This document shows, piece by piece, positions 1-8,709 of a stretch of 64,000 bases of DNA. The DNA is from Caballeronia fortuita. Its GTDB lineage: Bacteria; Pseudomonadota; Gammaproteobacteria; Burkholderiales; Burkholderiaceae. The position numbers and the translations under genes are program-made. A model generated the notes under the pieces. It did not search any database. It was not told the DNA's origin and worked only from the letters and a program-made list of their open reading frames with translations. Location of the stretch: NCBI RefSeq assembly GCF_001544835.2, contig NZ_FCNX02000018.1, positions 1-64,000 on the forward strand, given 5' to 3'. Every line of letters starts with the position of its first letter. Positions within the stretch are counted from its first letter, which is position 1.

Positions 1-194
1 CTTTCTTTGCCTACTTTCTTTGCAGCAGCAAAGAAAGTAGGTGCCGCCCCGCACAGGGGCAGTGCTAATAAACCAACACGAATACGGGATCCGGCGAATC
101 GAAGCGATCACCACCGCCGCCAAGGGACCGGCCAAACCGCCGCCCCGCACAGGGTCAACGCAAATAAACCACAAAGAAAACGGGATCCGGCGAA
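1..194. repeat. Palindromic intergenic repeat with a 96-bp tandem unit
   Basis: Positions 11-23 and 28-40 are perfect 13-bp inverted arms (CTACTTTCTTTGC) around a 4-base loop, and 46-50/56-60 form a second small GCCCC/GGGGC stem. The segment from 43 (GCCGCCCCGCACAGGG) to 98 (CGGGATCCGGCGAA) recurs imperfectly at 139-194, an exact 96-bp period at both ends. Similar stem-and-GCCCCGCACAGGG elements are scattered in intergenic DNA of Paraburkholderia and Caballeronia; that is from memory and not checked here. The open frame across it is low complexity and not credible as a gene. Confidence 0.7.
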
Positions 195-198
195 AACC

Positions 199-873
199 CT
201 AAAAAACCAACCGCACCGCAAGCCAGTTCCTCAAAGCCTCAACCTCTTCCATACAAACCGAATGCGGCATGGGATACGTATGCCAATCCACATCACACCC
301 TAACCCACGCGCAAACTCACAAGCCTGCTCTCCAAGACTCACATTGAGCACATCATCGAAATTCCCATGCGCGGCAAAAATCGAAATCGAGCGATTCGCC
401 TCGGACAGCGCTTCATCGATAACGCCTTCCGACGGGATATAACCCGACAGCACGATCAACCCCGCGAGCTTCTGCGGATGCGTCAACCCGACGTGATAAG
501 TCATCGCCCCGCCCTGCGAAAATCCCGCGATAAAAATACGCTCGCTAGGTATCCCACGCGCGTTCTGCTCCGCGATGAGCGCCCGCACACGCTCCACCGA
601 AGCCACGATGCCCGCCTCGTCCACGCGCCGGTTGATGCCCTCGAACGACAATATGTCGTACCACGCGCGCATCACGTAGCCATTGTTGGCAGTAACGGCA
701 ATTTCCGGCGCGTTCGGAAACACGAAGCGGATAGCGGGCGCATCGGCGAGACGCAACTCCGGCACGAGCGGCACGAAGTCGTTGGCATCGGCGCCCAGGC
801 CATGCATCAGAATCACGGCGAATTCGGGATTCGGCGCGGTCTCGATCTCGATGGTCGAAGCCTGGTCGGTCAT
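199..873 (-). CDS. Carboxylesterase/phospholipase-type alpha/beta hydrolase
   Basis: This 224-residue protein belongs to the small carboxylesterase/lysophospholipase family (PF02230) that hydrolyses short acyl or thio-esters in the cytoplasm. The nucleophile elbow GFSQGG places Ser119, Asp173 in HGNFDD fits the acid and His204 in MPHSV fits the base. The oxyanion segment HGLGADAND lies near residue 24. The length is normal for the family. I start at MTDQAS (873) because upstream in-frame sequence overlaps the MAPEG gene and is not protein-like. It follows the MAPEG gene by 17 bp, so the two are probably cotranscribed. The natural substrate cannot be told. Confidence 0.9.
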   Translation of the reverse strand: MTDQASTIEIETAPNPEFAVILMHGLGADANDFVPLVPELRLADAPAIRFVFPNAPEIAVTANNGYVMRAWYDILSFEGINRRVDEAGIVASVERVRALIAEQNARGIPSERIFIAGFSQGGAMTYHVGLTHPQKLAGLIVLSGYIPSEGVIDEALSEANRSISIFAAHGNFDDVLNVSLGEQACEFARGLGCDVDWHTYPMPHSVCMEEVEALRNWLAVRLVF

Positions 874-890
874 AACCTTCACTCCTCTCG

Positions 891-1280
891 TCAGATGATG
901 GGAACGAGTATCTGCACGATGCCCACGACCGACACCAGCCACGCGAGCGACCGCACGAACGGCACGCCCGCCGCGTAGAGCGGCACGTAGACCAGACGCG
1001 CGACGAAATACGCCAGCGCGCCGTAATGCGTGAGCGCGTTCTCGCGCCCCGTCATGTGCACGATCAGCACCGCGATGGCGAAAATCGGCAAAGTCTCGAA
1101 CAGATTCGACTGCGCGCGCATCAATCTTCCGCAAAGCTTGCCGGGTGGCGGCCTCGCGGCATCGCGCGGGCCAGCCTGGTATTTGATGCCCACTTCGCGA
1201 TTGCGCACCACAGCAGGCAGCAACACTTGCACCAGCGCAAGCACGAGCGTCCAGGCCAGCATCGTCAGTTCGAAACTCAT
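891..1280 (-). CDS. MAPEG-family membrane protein
   Basis: A 129-residue integral membrane protein with about four hydrophobic segments (near residues 5-25, 60-78, 85-105 and 108-128). The segment GRLMRAQSNLFETLPIF is the MAPEG family signature (RxxNxxE type), a family of glutathione- or eicosanoid-related membrane enzymes; most bacterial members have no known substrate. It is probably first in a two-gene operon with the downstream esterase. The start at 1280 gives a first hydrophobic helix right after MSFELT. Confidence 0.85.
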   Translation of the reverse strand: MSFELTMLAWTLVLALVQVLLPAVVRNREVGIKYQAGPRDAARPPPGKLCGRLMRAQSNLFETLPIFAIAVLIVHMTGRENALTHYGALAYFVARLVYVPLYAAGVPFVRSLAWLVSVVGIVQILVPII

Positions 1281-1388
1281 GGCGTCTCCGCGTCAAGATC
1301 AGAATATAGCGACGATGGGTCGATCATCATGCCACCGCGACAGTCAGGCGTGTAGTCTGCAATGCATTGCGCTCCGAGGCTCTCACTC

Positions 1389-1784
1389 ATGCATGCGATG
1401 ACCCTGCGTCTGTCACCCGGCGACGACCTCCGCGCCGCACTCGATCACGCCTTTCGCACGCACGCGCTTTCGGCGGCCTACGTGCTTCAGGGCATCGGCA
1501 GCCTGAGCGTCGCGCGGCTGCGCTACGCGGGCCGCGACGACGCCGCCGAGTTGCGCGGCGATATCGAAATTCTCACGCTCGCGGGCACGCTGTCCGCGCA
1601 AGGCCCGCACCTGCACATGAGCATCGCCGATGCCGACGGCCGCGTCGTCGGCGGCCACGTCGCACCGGGCTGCATCGTGCGCACGACGGCGGAGCTCGTC
1701 ATCGCGCATCTGCCCGGCGAACGCTACACGCGCGAGCACGACGCCGCGACAGGCTTCGCCGAACTCGTCATCCGGGCGTCGTGA
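1389..1784 (+). CDS. PPC/DUF296-domain protein
   Basis: The protein of about 131 residues consists of one PPC (DUF296) domain: an N-terminal RLSPGDDLRAAL segment, LQGIGSLSVARLRY, then the conserved GPHLHMSIADADGRVVGGHV block with a His-X-His pair typical of the family. In bacteria these are small trimeric proteins of unknown role, related to plant AT-hook proteins. The start could also be 1362 or 1398; I chose MHAM at 1389 because the earlier nine residues look non-native. Its 3' end overlaps the convergent metallophosphoesterase gene by 17 bp. Confidence 0.8.
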   Translation: MHAMTLRLSPGDDLRAALDHAFRTHALSAAYVLQGIGSLSVARLRYAGRDDAAELRGDIEILTLAGTLSAQGPHLHMSIADADGRVVGGHVAPGCIVRTTAELVIAHLPGERYTREHDAATGFAELVIRAS

Positions 1785-2619
1785 CGGCGACCGCAGGCTG
1801 CGCGACGCCGAGCGCAAGATCGTGGCGCGCGATCAGCTCGAACGCCTCGCTCGCCTCCGAGTAGTCCCAACGCTCGACCGTCGTGCGGCGGGCGCTGTCA
1901 CCGGCGCCGCTTTCGTCATGGCGGATCACGTTCACCGAATTGTCGATGGTGCCGCGCGTGCGAGACGACAGCGCCGTGCCCGCCTGCACCGCCCACATGC
2001 GGCGCGCGAGTCCCGCGAAGGTATCGTGCAGCGGCAATACGTACGGCAGATGAATGTGGCCGCCGAGAATCAGGTCCGCGCCCGCGCGCGCCCAGCGTTG
2101 AACCGCGCGCTCGCGTCCATGCAAAAGATTTTTTTCGTCCTGCGTGCGCGTGACGGCTACCGGCTGATGCGTCACCACGACGCGCAACTGCGCCGCGCTC
2201 GCCGCCTCCAGCCGCGCGGCCACGCGCTTCACCTGCTGCATCGACACTTCGCCGTCCTTGTGGCGATACGCGCGCGTCGTGTTCACGCCGAGCACGAGCA
2301 ATTCCGGCGATTCGAACGCCGGTTCGAGATCGGCCCCGAACGCGCGCTGATGATTCGCGTACGGATAGAAAAGCCGCGCGAGCGGATTGAAGAGCGGAAT
2401 GTCGTGATTGCCGGGCACGACGAGCACGGGCGTCGCGCCGAGCGCATCGACGAACGTGCGCGCGGCGGCAAACTGCCGCTTGCGCGCGCGCTGCGTGATG
2501 TCGCCGGAGAACACGGCCAGATCGGGCGCGAGCGCATCGGCAAGACGCAGCAGCGCCGCGACGACCTGGGGCCGCTCGGTGCCGAAATGGGTATCGGATA
2601 TCTGCAACAGCAAGGTCAT
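1768..2619 (-). CDS. Metallophosphoesterase
   Basis: A 283-residue calcineurin-like phosphoesterase. The metal-binding motifs occur in order: DTH near residue 9, GDIT near 39, PGNHD near 70, VVTHQP mid-protein and GGHIH further on. It probably cleaves a phosphomonoester or phosphodiester in the cytoplasm with a two-metal centre; the substrate cannot be inferred. The start ATG overlaps the stop of the upstream kinase gene in an ATGA junction, so the two are translationally coupled. A longer open frame reaching 3687 is a run-through of the kinase gene in another frame. Confidence 0.9.
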   Translation of the reverse strand: MTLLLQISDTHFGTERPQVVAALLRLADALAPDLAVFSGDITQRARKRQFAAARTFVDALGATPVLVVPGNHDIPLFNPLARLFYPYANHQRAFGADLEPAFESPELLVLGVNTTRAYRHKDGEVSMQQVKRVAARLEAASAAQLRVVVTHQPVAVTRTQDEKNLLHGRERAVQRWARAGADLILGGHIHLPYVLPLHDTFAGLARRMWAVQAGTALSSRTRGTIDNSVNVIRHDESGAGDSARRTTVERWDYSEASEAFELIARHDLALGVAQPAVAVTTPG

Positions 2620-3632
2620 GAGCGATTCGCTTCGGCCACCGACGGTTCGGGCTTGAGCAGGTAAAGCGGCTTGCCGGATACGCGGAATTCGAGCGGCATG
2701 CGCAGCTTCGCGACTTCGCCGTCGGTTGCGATCTTGACCGGCTTGCGCTTCTTCGACGGATGCGTCACCACGATACGCTCGAACGTCAGACTCACGACAT
2801 GATCCGAGTCCGACAGCCGCCCCGCCGCGCCGTGCAATGACAGCCACAAGTGCATGAGCCGCCCGACCGGGCGCGGTGCAATGGCGACGAGCAAGCCCTG
2901 TTCCAGCGCGTGCGCCTCGTCCGGCATGCCAATCTGCTCCATCTGCAATCGATTGTTGCCGACGAAGAGCGTCGACGAGCGAATCTCGGTCGTGCTGCCT
3001 TCGTGATCGATATGCAGACGCAAATGCCGGTGCGGCTTGAGCAGCGTGAGCAGCGCCGACCACAGCGCAACCAGCCGGCTGCGGCCGAATTGACGCTTGT
3101 AGATTTCGCGGTCTTCGAGCAATCGCGGATAGAGGCCGAGACTCGCATTGACGAGAAACATCTGCTCGTTGACGAAGCCCACCTGCACCGGATACGCACG
3201 CGCATCGAGCAGAAGCCGGGTAGATTGTTCGAGATCGGCGGGAATGCCGTGATCGCGGCTGAAGTAGTTGAACGTGCCGCGCGGCAGCACCGCGAACGGG
3301 CATCCGGCTTCGTGCGCCGCATGCGCAACGGTGCATAGCGTGCCGTCGCCGCCCGCGCCGACGAGCACGCCGCCCTCGTCGCACGCCGCCGTGGCGGTTT
3401 TGCGGGCGACGTCCGCGAGACGATGCGGATCGTCGACGACATGCAACTCGAAGCGGCGGCCCGCCGCGCCGAGTTCGCGTTCGAGCACGTCGCGCGTCTC
3501 GTCCGACTGACGCCGCCCGGAACCGGCGTTCATCACGATGAAGAACGGCGCGTCGGCGGCGAGCGGCTTCGACGTATCGGCGGACGTGGATCCGGTTGGG
3601 GCTTTTGCGGCGGTTGCGGCTGTCGGCGTCAT
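2616..3632 (-). CDS. Diacylglycerol kinase catalytic-domain protein
   Basis: A 338-residue member of the DAGK/YegS lipid kinase family. The N-terminal nucleotide-binding part has NAGSG (35-39) and the diagnostic GGDGT (94-98), followed by PRGTFNYFSRD, which matches the family's GT.N.FA block. The C-terminal beta-sandwich carries KIATDGE, matching the DGE motif. It likely phosphorylates a lipid or related hydroxylated substrate at the membrane. The gene overlaps the metallophosphoesterase gene by 4 bp, a pairing that suggests opposing kinase and phosphatase activities on one pathway, which is inference. The first about 25 residues are Ala/Thr-rich and may be disordered or a mis-start. Confidence 0.88.
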   Translation of the reverse strand: MTPTAATAAKAPTGSTSADTSKPLAADAPFFIVMNAGSGRRQSDETRDVLERELGAAGRRFELHVVDDPHRLADVARKTATAACDEGGVLVGAGGDGTLCTVAHAAHEAGCPFAVLPRGTFNYFSRDHGIPADLEQSTRLLLDARAYPVQVGFVNEQMFLVNASLGLYPRLLEDREIYKRQFGRSRLVALWSALLTLLKPHRHLRLHIDHEGSTTEIRSSTLFVGNNRLQMEQIGMPDEAHALEQGLLVAIAPRPVGRLMHLWLSLHGAAGRLSDSDHVVSLTFERIVVTHPSKKRKPVKIATDGEVAKLRMPLEFRVSGKPLYLLKPEPSVAEANRS

Positions 3633-3744
3633 CGGCGGCGCTCCCTCGATTCTCGCGCGCGGGACCGCGCGGCAAGGTGGGCCTCACGCTCGCGCGCGAA
3701 GCCTGCCGATTATAACGAAATGCTTACAGCCGGATCGCCCGAGA

Positions 3745-4185
3745 TTACGTGTGCTCGCCGCGAATGTAGTACTCGAGCTGCTGGATGGTGTACTGCTGCT
3801 CGGCCATGATGTTCTTCACCAGATCGCCGATGGAAATCATGCCGACGAGCTTGCCGTTGTCGATCACCGGCAGATGGCGCATGCGCTTGTCGGTCATGAG
3901 CGCCATGCAGTCGTCGGTGGTCTGGTCGGGGCGCACGTAGCGCACCTGCGACGTCATGATGTCGCGCACCGGCGTGTGCTTCGATACGCGGTCCATCAGC
4001 ACGACTTTGCGCGCGTAGTCGCGCTCGGTCATGATGCCCACGATCTCGTCGCCTTCGGTGACGATCACCGCGCCGATGTGTTTGTCGGCCATCAGCTTGA
4101 TTGCCTCGAAGACCGACGCCGTGGCGGGGACGGTAAAGACCGTCTGGTCGGGTTTCGAATTCAGAACCTGTGCGACTGTTGCCAT
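3745..4185 (-). CDS. Two-CBS-domain protein
   Basis: A 146-residue protein made of a CBS pair (roughly residues 15-65 and 80-130), with GDEIVGIMTERDYARKV closing the first domain and NGKLVGMISIGDLVK closing the second. CBS pairs bind adenosyl ligands and sense energy status or redox state. No catalytic domain is attached, so it is probably a stand-alone regulatory module. It is divergent from cheV across about 260 bp. Confidence 0.88.
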   Translation of the reverse strand: MATVAQVLNSKPDQTVFTVPATASVFEAIKLMADKHIGAVIVTEGDEIVGIMTERDYARKVVLMDRVSKHTPVRDIMTSQVRYVRPDQTTDDCMALMTDKRMRHLPVIDNGKLVGMISIGDLVKNIMAEQQYTIQQLEYYIRGEHT

Positions 4186-4442
4186 CGAGCGCCTCCGTTA
4201 TGAGCGGGGAACGTTGTTGCGCCTGGGCGACGGAAGATTCATGCGCCTGTATGCAGCGTAAAGCCTCGCGCGCGATGCCTTCATAGGCATTAACCCGACC
4301 ATTCGAAAAAGTATAGGTCACTGGCGCCACGCGCATCGTCGCCGCATGCCTTCAGTTTCGTCGATTAATGCCGCTAATCATGCATCCGGTGGAAAGTCAC
4401 GCCACGGGCAAATACACGAAGGCATCGCTTAGGGAGAACGAA

Positions 4443-5396
4443 GTGAGCAGTTCACAACAGGATATCGAGCAGCGCGTGCGGCTCGCGGGCAGCAACATGT
4501 TCGAATTGCTTCTGTTCAGGCTCGGCGAAGCGCCGGCCTCGGAACAGCGCGAGCTTTACGGCATCAACGTGTTCAAGGTGCGCGAAATTCTCGCGATGCC
4601 GACGATCACCGCCGTCGCCGGATCGAGCGACGAGATTCTTGGCGTCGCGGATATTCGCGGGCAGATCATTCCCGTGATCGATCTCGCGCGCATCACCGGC
4701 TGCCGGCCGAAGAACGGGCCGAAGATTCTGCTCGTCACCGAGTTCGCGCGCACGACGCAAGGTTTCGCGGTCGAGGAAGTCGACGACATCGTGCGGCTCG
4801 AATGGAATCAGGTGTTGTCGGCGGAATCGCATTCGGGCGGCAAGACCGTGACAAGCTTCGCGCGGCTCGACGGCAACGTCGACGGCTCGCGGCTCGCGCA
4901 GGTGCTCGATGTTGAGCGCATCGTGCGCGACGTGCTGCCGTCGCAGGAAAGCGATATCACCGAGGCCAGCACCGGCCGCCTGCAACTGAAGCCGGGCGCG
5001 CGCGTGCTCGCCGCCGACGACTCGGGCGTCGCGCGGGCGCTCATCGAGCAAAGTCTGACCGCGATGGGCGTGCCCTTCGTGATGACCAAGACCGGCCAGG
5101 AAGCGTGGGACGTGCTGGAAGCGGCGCTGCGTAAGGCGCAGAAGGAAGGGACGGAAGTCGCGGATCACATCGCGCTCGTGCTCACCGATCTGGAAATGCC
5201 GGAAATGGACGGCTTCACGCTGACGCGCCGCATCAAGGCGGAAACCGGGCTGATGCACATTCCGGTGGTGATTCACTCGTCGCTGTCGGGATCGGCGAAC
5301 GAGCAGCACGTTCGCAAGGTCGGCGCGAACGCGTATGTGTCGAAGTTCGAGGCGTCGGAACTCGCCAGCGTGATGCGCGGCGCGCTCGCGGCCTGA
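4443..5396 (+). CDS. cheV: Chemotaxis protein CheV (CheW-receiver fusion)
   Basis: With a GTG start at 4443 the protein has 317 residues: a CheW-like coupling domain (about 18-170) followed by a response-regulator receiver (about 185-315). The receiver has the acidic pair Asp192-Asp193, phospho-acceptor Asp249 in LTDLEMPEMDGF and a conserved Lys near 303. CheV couples chemoreceptors to CheA and adapts signalling by phosphorylation. I chose the GTG because an AGGGAG ribosome-binding site lies at 4431-4436; an in-frame ATG at 4368 has no such site. No other chemotaxis gene is nearby, so this cheV is outside the main che cluster. Confidence 0.9.
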   Translation: MSSSQQDIEQRVRLAGSNMFELLLFRLGEAPASEQRELYGINVFKVREILAMPTITAVAGSSDEILGVADIRGQIIPVIDLARITGCRPKNGPKILLVTEFARTTQGFAVEEVDDIVRLEWNQVLSAESHSGGKTVTSFARLDGNVDGSRLAQVLDVERIVRDVLPSQESDITEASTGRLQLKPGARVLAADDSGVARALIEQSLTAMGVPFVMTKTGQEAWDVLEAALRKAQKEGTEVADHIALVLTDLEMPEMDGFTLTRRIKAETGLMHIPVVIHSSLSGSANEQHVRKVGANAYVSKFEASELASVMRGALAA

Positions 5397-5402
5397 AAAA
5401 CG

Positions 5403-5454
5403 ATCGGCGCCCGCCGAACGCAGACCTTTTGAGTCTGCGCCAGCGGGCGCCGAT
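5403..5454. terminator. Long hairpin between convergent cheV and a small secreted-protein gene
   Basis: ATCGGCGCCCGC (5403-5414) pairs perfectly with GCGGGCGCCGAT (5443-5454), and inside it GCAGAC (5420-5425) pairs with GTCTGC (5433-5438). It starts 6 bp after the cheV stop and lies before the stop of the convergent gene, so it probably ends transcription from both sides. No clear U-tract follows. Confidence 0.7.
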
Positions 5455-5505
5455 ACGGTCGTTCAGCCAGTACGCCCGGCGGATAAGCCGGGCCAGCCGA
5501 TTCGA

Positions 5506-5784
5506 TTAGTGACCGAAGAAGACCGATTGCGGGTTGTTGCCCGATTGCGCCGCACGGTTGCCCGATTGAGCCAGCGTGTCGCGCGAACCGCCGAATGCCG
5601 AAGCGTTCACGCCGTGCGCGTTTTCTTCAGCGGCGATCGTTTGTGCGCTCGGGCCTTGCTGCGATGCCGGCGCGCCGACAGCCGGGCGGTACGACGGTGC
5701 CGGACCGTAGCCGCTTGCGAAAGCGGGCGCGGCGAGCGAAGCGGAAGCGGCGATCAGAAGGGTAGCGATAAGATTGCGTTTCAT
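5506..5784 (-). CDS. Small secreted protein, function unknown
   Basis: A 92-residue protein with a clear Sec signal peptide (MKRNL then a hydrophobic Ala/Leu stretch, probable cleavage after AFA near residue 23). The mature part is short and rich in Ala, Gly, Ser, Gln and Asn, with a repeated A-Q-S-G-N motif (LAQSGNRAAQSGNNPQ). Small periplasmic proteins of this style are common in Burkholderiaceae, but I recognise no function. An upstream AT-rich stretch suits a promoter. Confidence 0.65.
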   Translation of the reverse strand: MKRNLIATLLIAASASLAAPAFASGYGPAPSYRPAVGAPASQQGPSAQTIAAEENAHGVNASAFGGSRDTLAQSGNRAAQSGNNPQSVFFGH

Positions 5785-6079
5785 GGTGTGAGCTCCAAAG
5801 ACGGTTGACGTTCAATCAGAAAGCGCCGCAGCGGTCTTGCGAGAAACTGTCTGCTACGTCGATGGAATGCAGTGTATACCCCTACTATCGGTTTTTTATC
5901 TCTATAAGTTTCAATTCACTTTTCGCCGTGCGCCAACAATCCCTGGCTGCACGAGCGTTCAGAATTCTCCGAGGGACTTGATCCATAAGGGTTCGCGCGT
6001 GTTGCATTGCCGCGCGTTGCGACGCGTCGTTCGGCGGGGACGGAACAATTAAAACAAGAACGAGCGTGCTAAAAATCGG
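5785..6079. other. Intergenic region, AT-rich
   Basis: This 295-bp stretch lies upstream of the small secreted-protein gene and downstream of the receiver gene. Its part at about 5870-5930 is clearly more AT-rich than the surroundings and probably holds the promoter of the minus-strand small gene. I see no convincing coding sequence or RNA structure. Confidence 0.4.
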
Positions 6080-6529
6080 TCAATGAAGGACGCGACCGAT
6101 GAGACGGACGAGTTCCGCTGGTGGATTGCCCTTCTGACAGTAGCCGTCGAAGCCGGAATGCACGCCTTCGGCCCGCACGATGTCCTCGCCGAGCGCCGTG
6201 AACGCGATGATTACGGCGTCGCGCGTCCGGGCGATCCGGCGCAGCACGCGCGCGGTCGCGTAGCCGTCGTGTTCGGGCATCGTGACATCGAGGATGACGA
6301 CGTGCGGCACCCAGCTGTCGATCGCGTGCAGGGCTTCGACGCCGGAAAGTGCGAAGCGCACGTCGAAACCGTCCGATTCGAGCGCAGCGCAGAGCGCTTC
6401 CGCGCTATGGGCGTTGTCGTCGACGATGAGAATGCGCCACGGATCGCGATGCACGTCGACACTGCGGTTCGTCCACAGCGCGCATTGGGAAGGCAAAGAT
6501 ACGGACATGGGCATTGGACGAGGACACAT
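6080..6529 (-). CDS. Single-domain response regulator
   Basis: A protein of up to 149 residues with a lone receiver domain and no output domain. It shows WRILIVDDN (acidic pair Asp37-Asp38), phospho-acceptor Asp81 in VILDVTMPEHDGY, the Thr in FTALG near 109 and a Lys near 133. It would act as a phosphorelay intermediate or bind another protein. The first about 30 residues are outside the domain, and starts at internal Met6 or Met8 are equally possible. No histidine kinase is adjacent. Confidence 0.85.
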   Translation of the reverse strand: MCPRPMPMSVSLPSQCALWTNRSVDVHRDPWRILIVDDNAHSAEALCAALESDGFDVRFALSGVEALHAIDSWVPHVVILDVTMPEHDGYATARVLRRIARTRDAVIIAFTALGEDIVRAEGVHSGFDGYCQKGNPPAELVRLIGRVLH

Positions 6530-6571
6530 ATCCGCGCCGCAGCATGATTCGCGCCTGCCCCGCCTGCAGGC

Positions 6572-6946
6572 TCAGGCGTCGCCGTCCTTCCTGCTTTTGC
6601 GGCGCTTGCCCGATGCACTTTCGCTCTCGCGCAGCCGCGCGTTCGCCTCGACGAGCGAGGCCGCGTCGCGCTGACGCAACGCGACATCCAGTTCGCCGAG
6701 CGCGCCGACGAGCGCGGACTGTTCGGCTTCGTCGAGCGGCGCCGTGCCGTGCGCGGAGACGCGCCGCGCTTCCTTGTCGAGCCGCTTCAGTAGCTTCGCG
6801 CCGAAGCGGGTATCGATCGCACCTTCGCGCGCGAGCCCCGCGATCACCGACGCCAGACGGACGAGCCCGCCCGCCGTGTTTTGCGTCGCCCCGTCCAGAT
6901 CGTCACGGTCTTCCACAGCTTTCTCCCCAGTTTTTGCGCGGCGCAT
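6572..6946 (-). CDS. Hypothetical charged helical protein
   Basis: A 124-residue soluble protein rich in Ala, Leu, Arg and Glu, predicted by eye to be nearly all alpha-helical. It ends in a strongly basic tail (GKRRKSRKDGDA) and has no cysteine, signal peptide or membrane segment. I start at MRRAKTG (6946) because the in-frame sequence further upstream looks like non-coding translation. It is 42 bp upstream of the receiver gene on the same strand, so the two may be cotranscribed. I do not recognise the family. Confidence 0.6.
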   Translation of the reverse strand: MRRAKTGEKAVEDRDDLDGATQNTAGGLVRLASVIAGLAREGAIDTRFGAKLLKRLDKEARRVSAHGTAPLDEAEQSALVGALGELDVALRQRDAASLVEANARLRESESASGKRRKSRKDGDA

Positions 6947-7145
6947 CGTGTGCGCCCGTCTTGCGTGGCGCGATGATACGCCGACAATATGACAGCCAAA
7001 TTTGCACGCACACGCGCGCGCCAGGCGATCGTTTCGCCGGCGCGCACGCGTTACGATCGCGATTCGGGGCGCGACCGGTGGCACACTAGCGCGTGCCTGA
7101 AGCGCCGAGGCCCGCGTCCAAAGTACACACGCCGACATCCTCAGA

Positions 7146-8186
7146 ATGCAACCGAACGCCCGCATGAATCCCGCTACCCTGCAAAGAGCGCCCTACGGCT
7201 CCGATTTCTCCGGTCTCGTCTGCGGCTTTCGCTTTCACGTCGATCATCCTGGCGAGCCGATCGATGCCGAAGGCGCGAGAGAATGGCTGGCTCGCGAGGA
7301 TACGACCAGGGAATTCGTCTGGCTGCACTTCGATCTCGCCAACAGCGCGTGCGAGCGATGGATGCGCGGCCGCCTCGGCCTGCCCGACGCGTTCTTCGAC
7401 ACGCTGAACGAAGGCTCGCATTCGACGCGCATCGAGCACCAGGAAGGCGCGCTTCTCGCCGTCATCAACGACGTGATGTTCAACTTCGAGCTTACGCCTT
7501 CGGAAATCGCGACGCTGTGGGTCTACACGCATCAGAAGCTGATCGTCACGGCGCGGTTGAAACCCTTGCGCTCGGTCGATTCGCTGCGCGAGTCGGTGAA
7601 GCGCGGCGAAATCTTCCGCTCGCCCGCGGAATTGCTCGCGCATCTGCTGCGCGATCAGGCGGACTTGCTCGTGCATATCGTGCGGCGCACGAGCGTCGAG
7701 GTCGACGGCATCGAAGATCGTTTTCTCTCGATGCGCGGCGCCGCGACCCGCACCGATCTCGGCGGCTTGCGGCGCGTGCTCGTGCGCCTGCAACGGCTGC
7801 TCGCGCCGGAACCCGGCTCGGTGTTCCGTCTGCTCGCGCGGCCGCCGCGCTGGCTGCATTCGCAGGATATTCAGGATTTGCGCGACGCGACCGAAGAGTT
7901 CTCGCTCGTGCTCAACGATCTCGCCGGGCTCGTCGAGCGCATCAAGCTGCTGCAGGAAGAAGTCGCGACGCGCATGGACGAGCAGAGCAATCGCACGCTT
8001 TTCACGCTGACGCTGGTGACGGTGCTCGCGTTGCCGATCAATATCGTCGCGGGCTTCTTCGGCATGAACGTGGGCGGCATTCCGCTCGCGGAAAATCATC
8101 ACGGCTTCTGGCTGCTGGTGGCAATCGTCGCGACGTTCACCGCGCTCGCCGGATGGTGGGCCTTCCGGCGTCGCCGCGACATGTAG
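7146..8186 (+). CDS. CorA/ZntB-family divalent metal transporter
   Basis: A 346-residue protein of the CorA superfamily: a long cytoplasmic N-terminal funnel domain followed by two C-terminal membrane helices (near 290-310 and 320-340). The signature GMN (306-308, in FGMNVGG) closes the first helix. The family forms pentameric channels for Mg2+, Co2+ or Zn2+. Absence of the acidic periplasmic loop typical of CorA and the FGMNVGGIP context fit the ZntB-like branch, so zinc is a reasonable guess but not proved. The start could be 7146 or 7164. Confidence 0.87.
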   Translation: MQPNARMNPATLQRAPYGSDFSGLVCGFRFHVDHPGEPIDAEGAREWLAREDTTREFVWLHFDLANSACERWMRGRLGLPDAFFDTLNEGSHSTRIEHQEGALLAVINDVMFNFELTPSEIATLWVYTHQKLIVTARLKPLRSVDSLRESVKRGEIFRSPAELLAHLLRDQADLLVHIVRRTSVEVDGIEDRFLSMRGAATRTDLGGLRRVLVRLQRLLAPEPGSVFRLLARPPRWLHSQDIQDLRDATEEFSLVLNDLAGLVERIKLLQEEVATRMDEQSNRTLFTLTLVTVLALPINIVAGFFGMNVGGIPLAENHHGFWLLVAIVATFTALAGWWAFRRRRDM

Positions 8187-8208
8187 CCCGTGATTGCCGT
8201 GAATGTTC

Positions 8209-8676
8209 TCAGAAGCCGAGGTCGCTGAGACCCGGATGATCGTCGGGGCGGCGGCCGAGCGGCCAGTGGTACTTGCGGTCCTCCGCCTTGATCGGCCGGT
8301 CGTTGATCGATGCATGACGATGCGTCATCAGTCCCGCTTCGTTGAACTCCCAGTTCTCGTTGCCGTAGCTGCGGTACCAGTTGTTGGCGTCGTCGTGCCA
8401 TTCGTACGCGAAACGCACGGCGATGCGATTGCCCGTGTACGCCCACAATTCCTTGATAAGCCGATAATCCAGCTCGCGCGCCCATTTGCGTTGCAGGAAC
8501 GCGACCACTTCCTCGCGCCCGTTTGCGAACTCCGCGCGATTGCGCCAGCGCGTATCCACGCTGTACGCGAGCGATACGCGCTCCGGATCGCGCGTGTTCC
8601 ACCCATCTTCGGCGAGACGGACCTTCAGCTTCGCGGATTCTTCATCGAACGGCGGAAACGGCGGCTTGGATTCCAT
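8209..8676 (-). CDS. DUF1348 (NTF2-like) protein
   Basis: A 155-residue single-domain protein of the DUF1348 group, with an SnoaL/NTF2-like cone fold. Typical segments are LAEDGWNTRDPERVSLAYS, DTRWRNRAEFANGREEVVAFL and RFAYEWHDDANNWYRSYGNENWEF, followed by an Arg/His-rich end. Members are cytoplasmic and of unknown substrate; they often sit beside TetR regulators. Here the gene is divergent from a TetR gene with two palindromic operators between, so it is very probably that regulator's target and may respond to a reactive electrophile, which is inference. Confidence 0.88.
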   Translation of the reverse strand: MESKPPFPPFDEESAKLKVRLAEDGWNTRDPERVSLAYSVDTRWRNRAEFANGREEVVAFLQRKWARELDYRLIKELWAYTGNRIAVRFAYEWHDDANNWYRSYGNENWEFNEAGLMTHRHASINDRPIKAEDRKYHWPLGRRPDDHPGLSDLGF

Positions 8677-8709
8677 GGCGAGTCCTCTTTCGGGTCATTG
8701 GCGGGAGAA

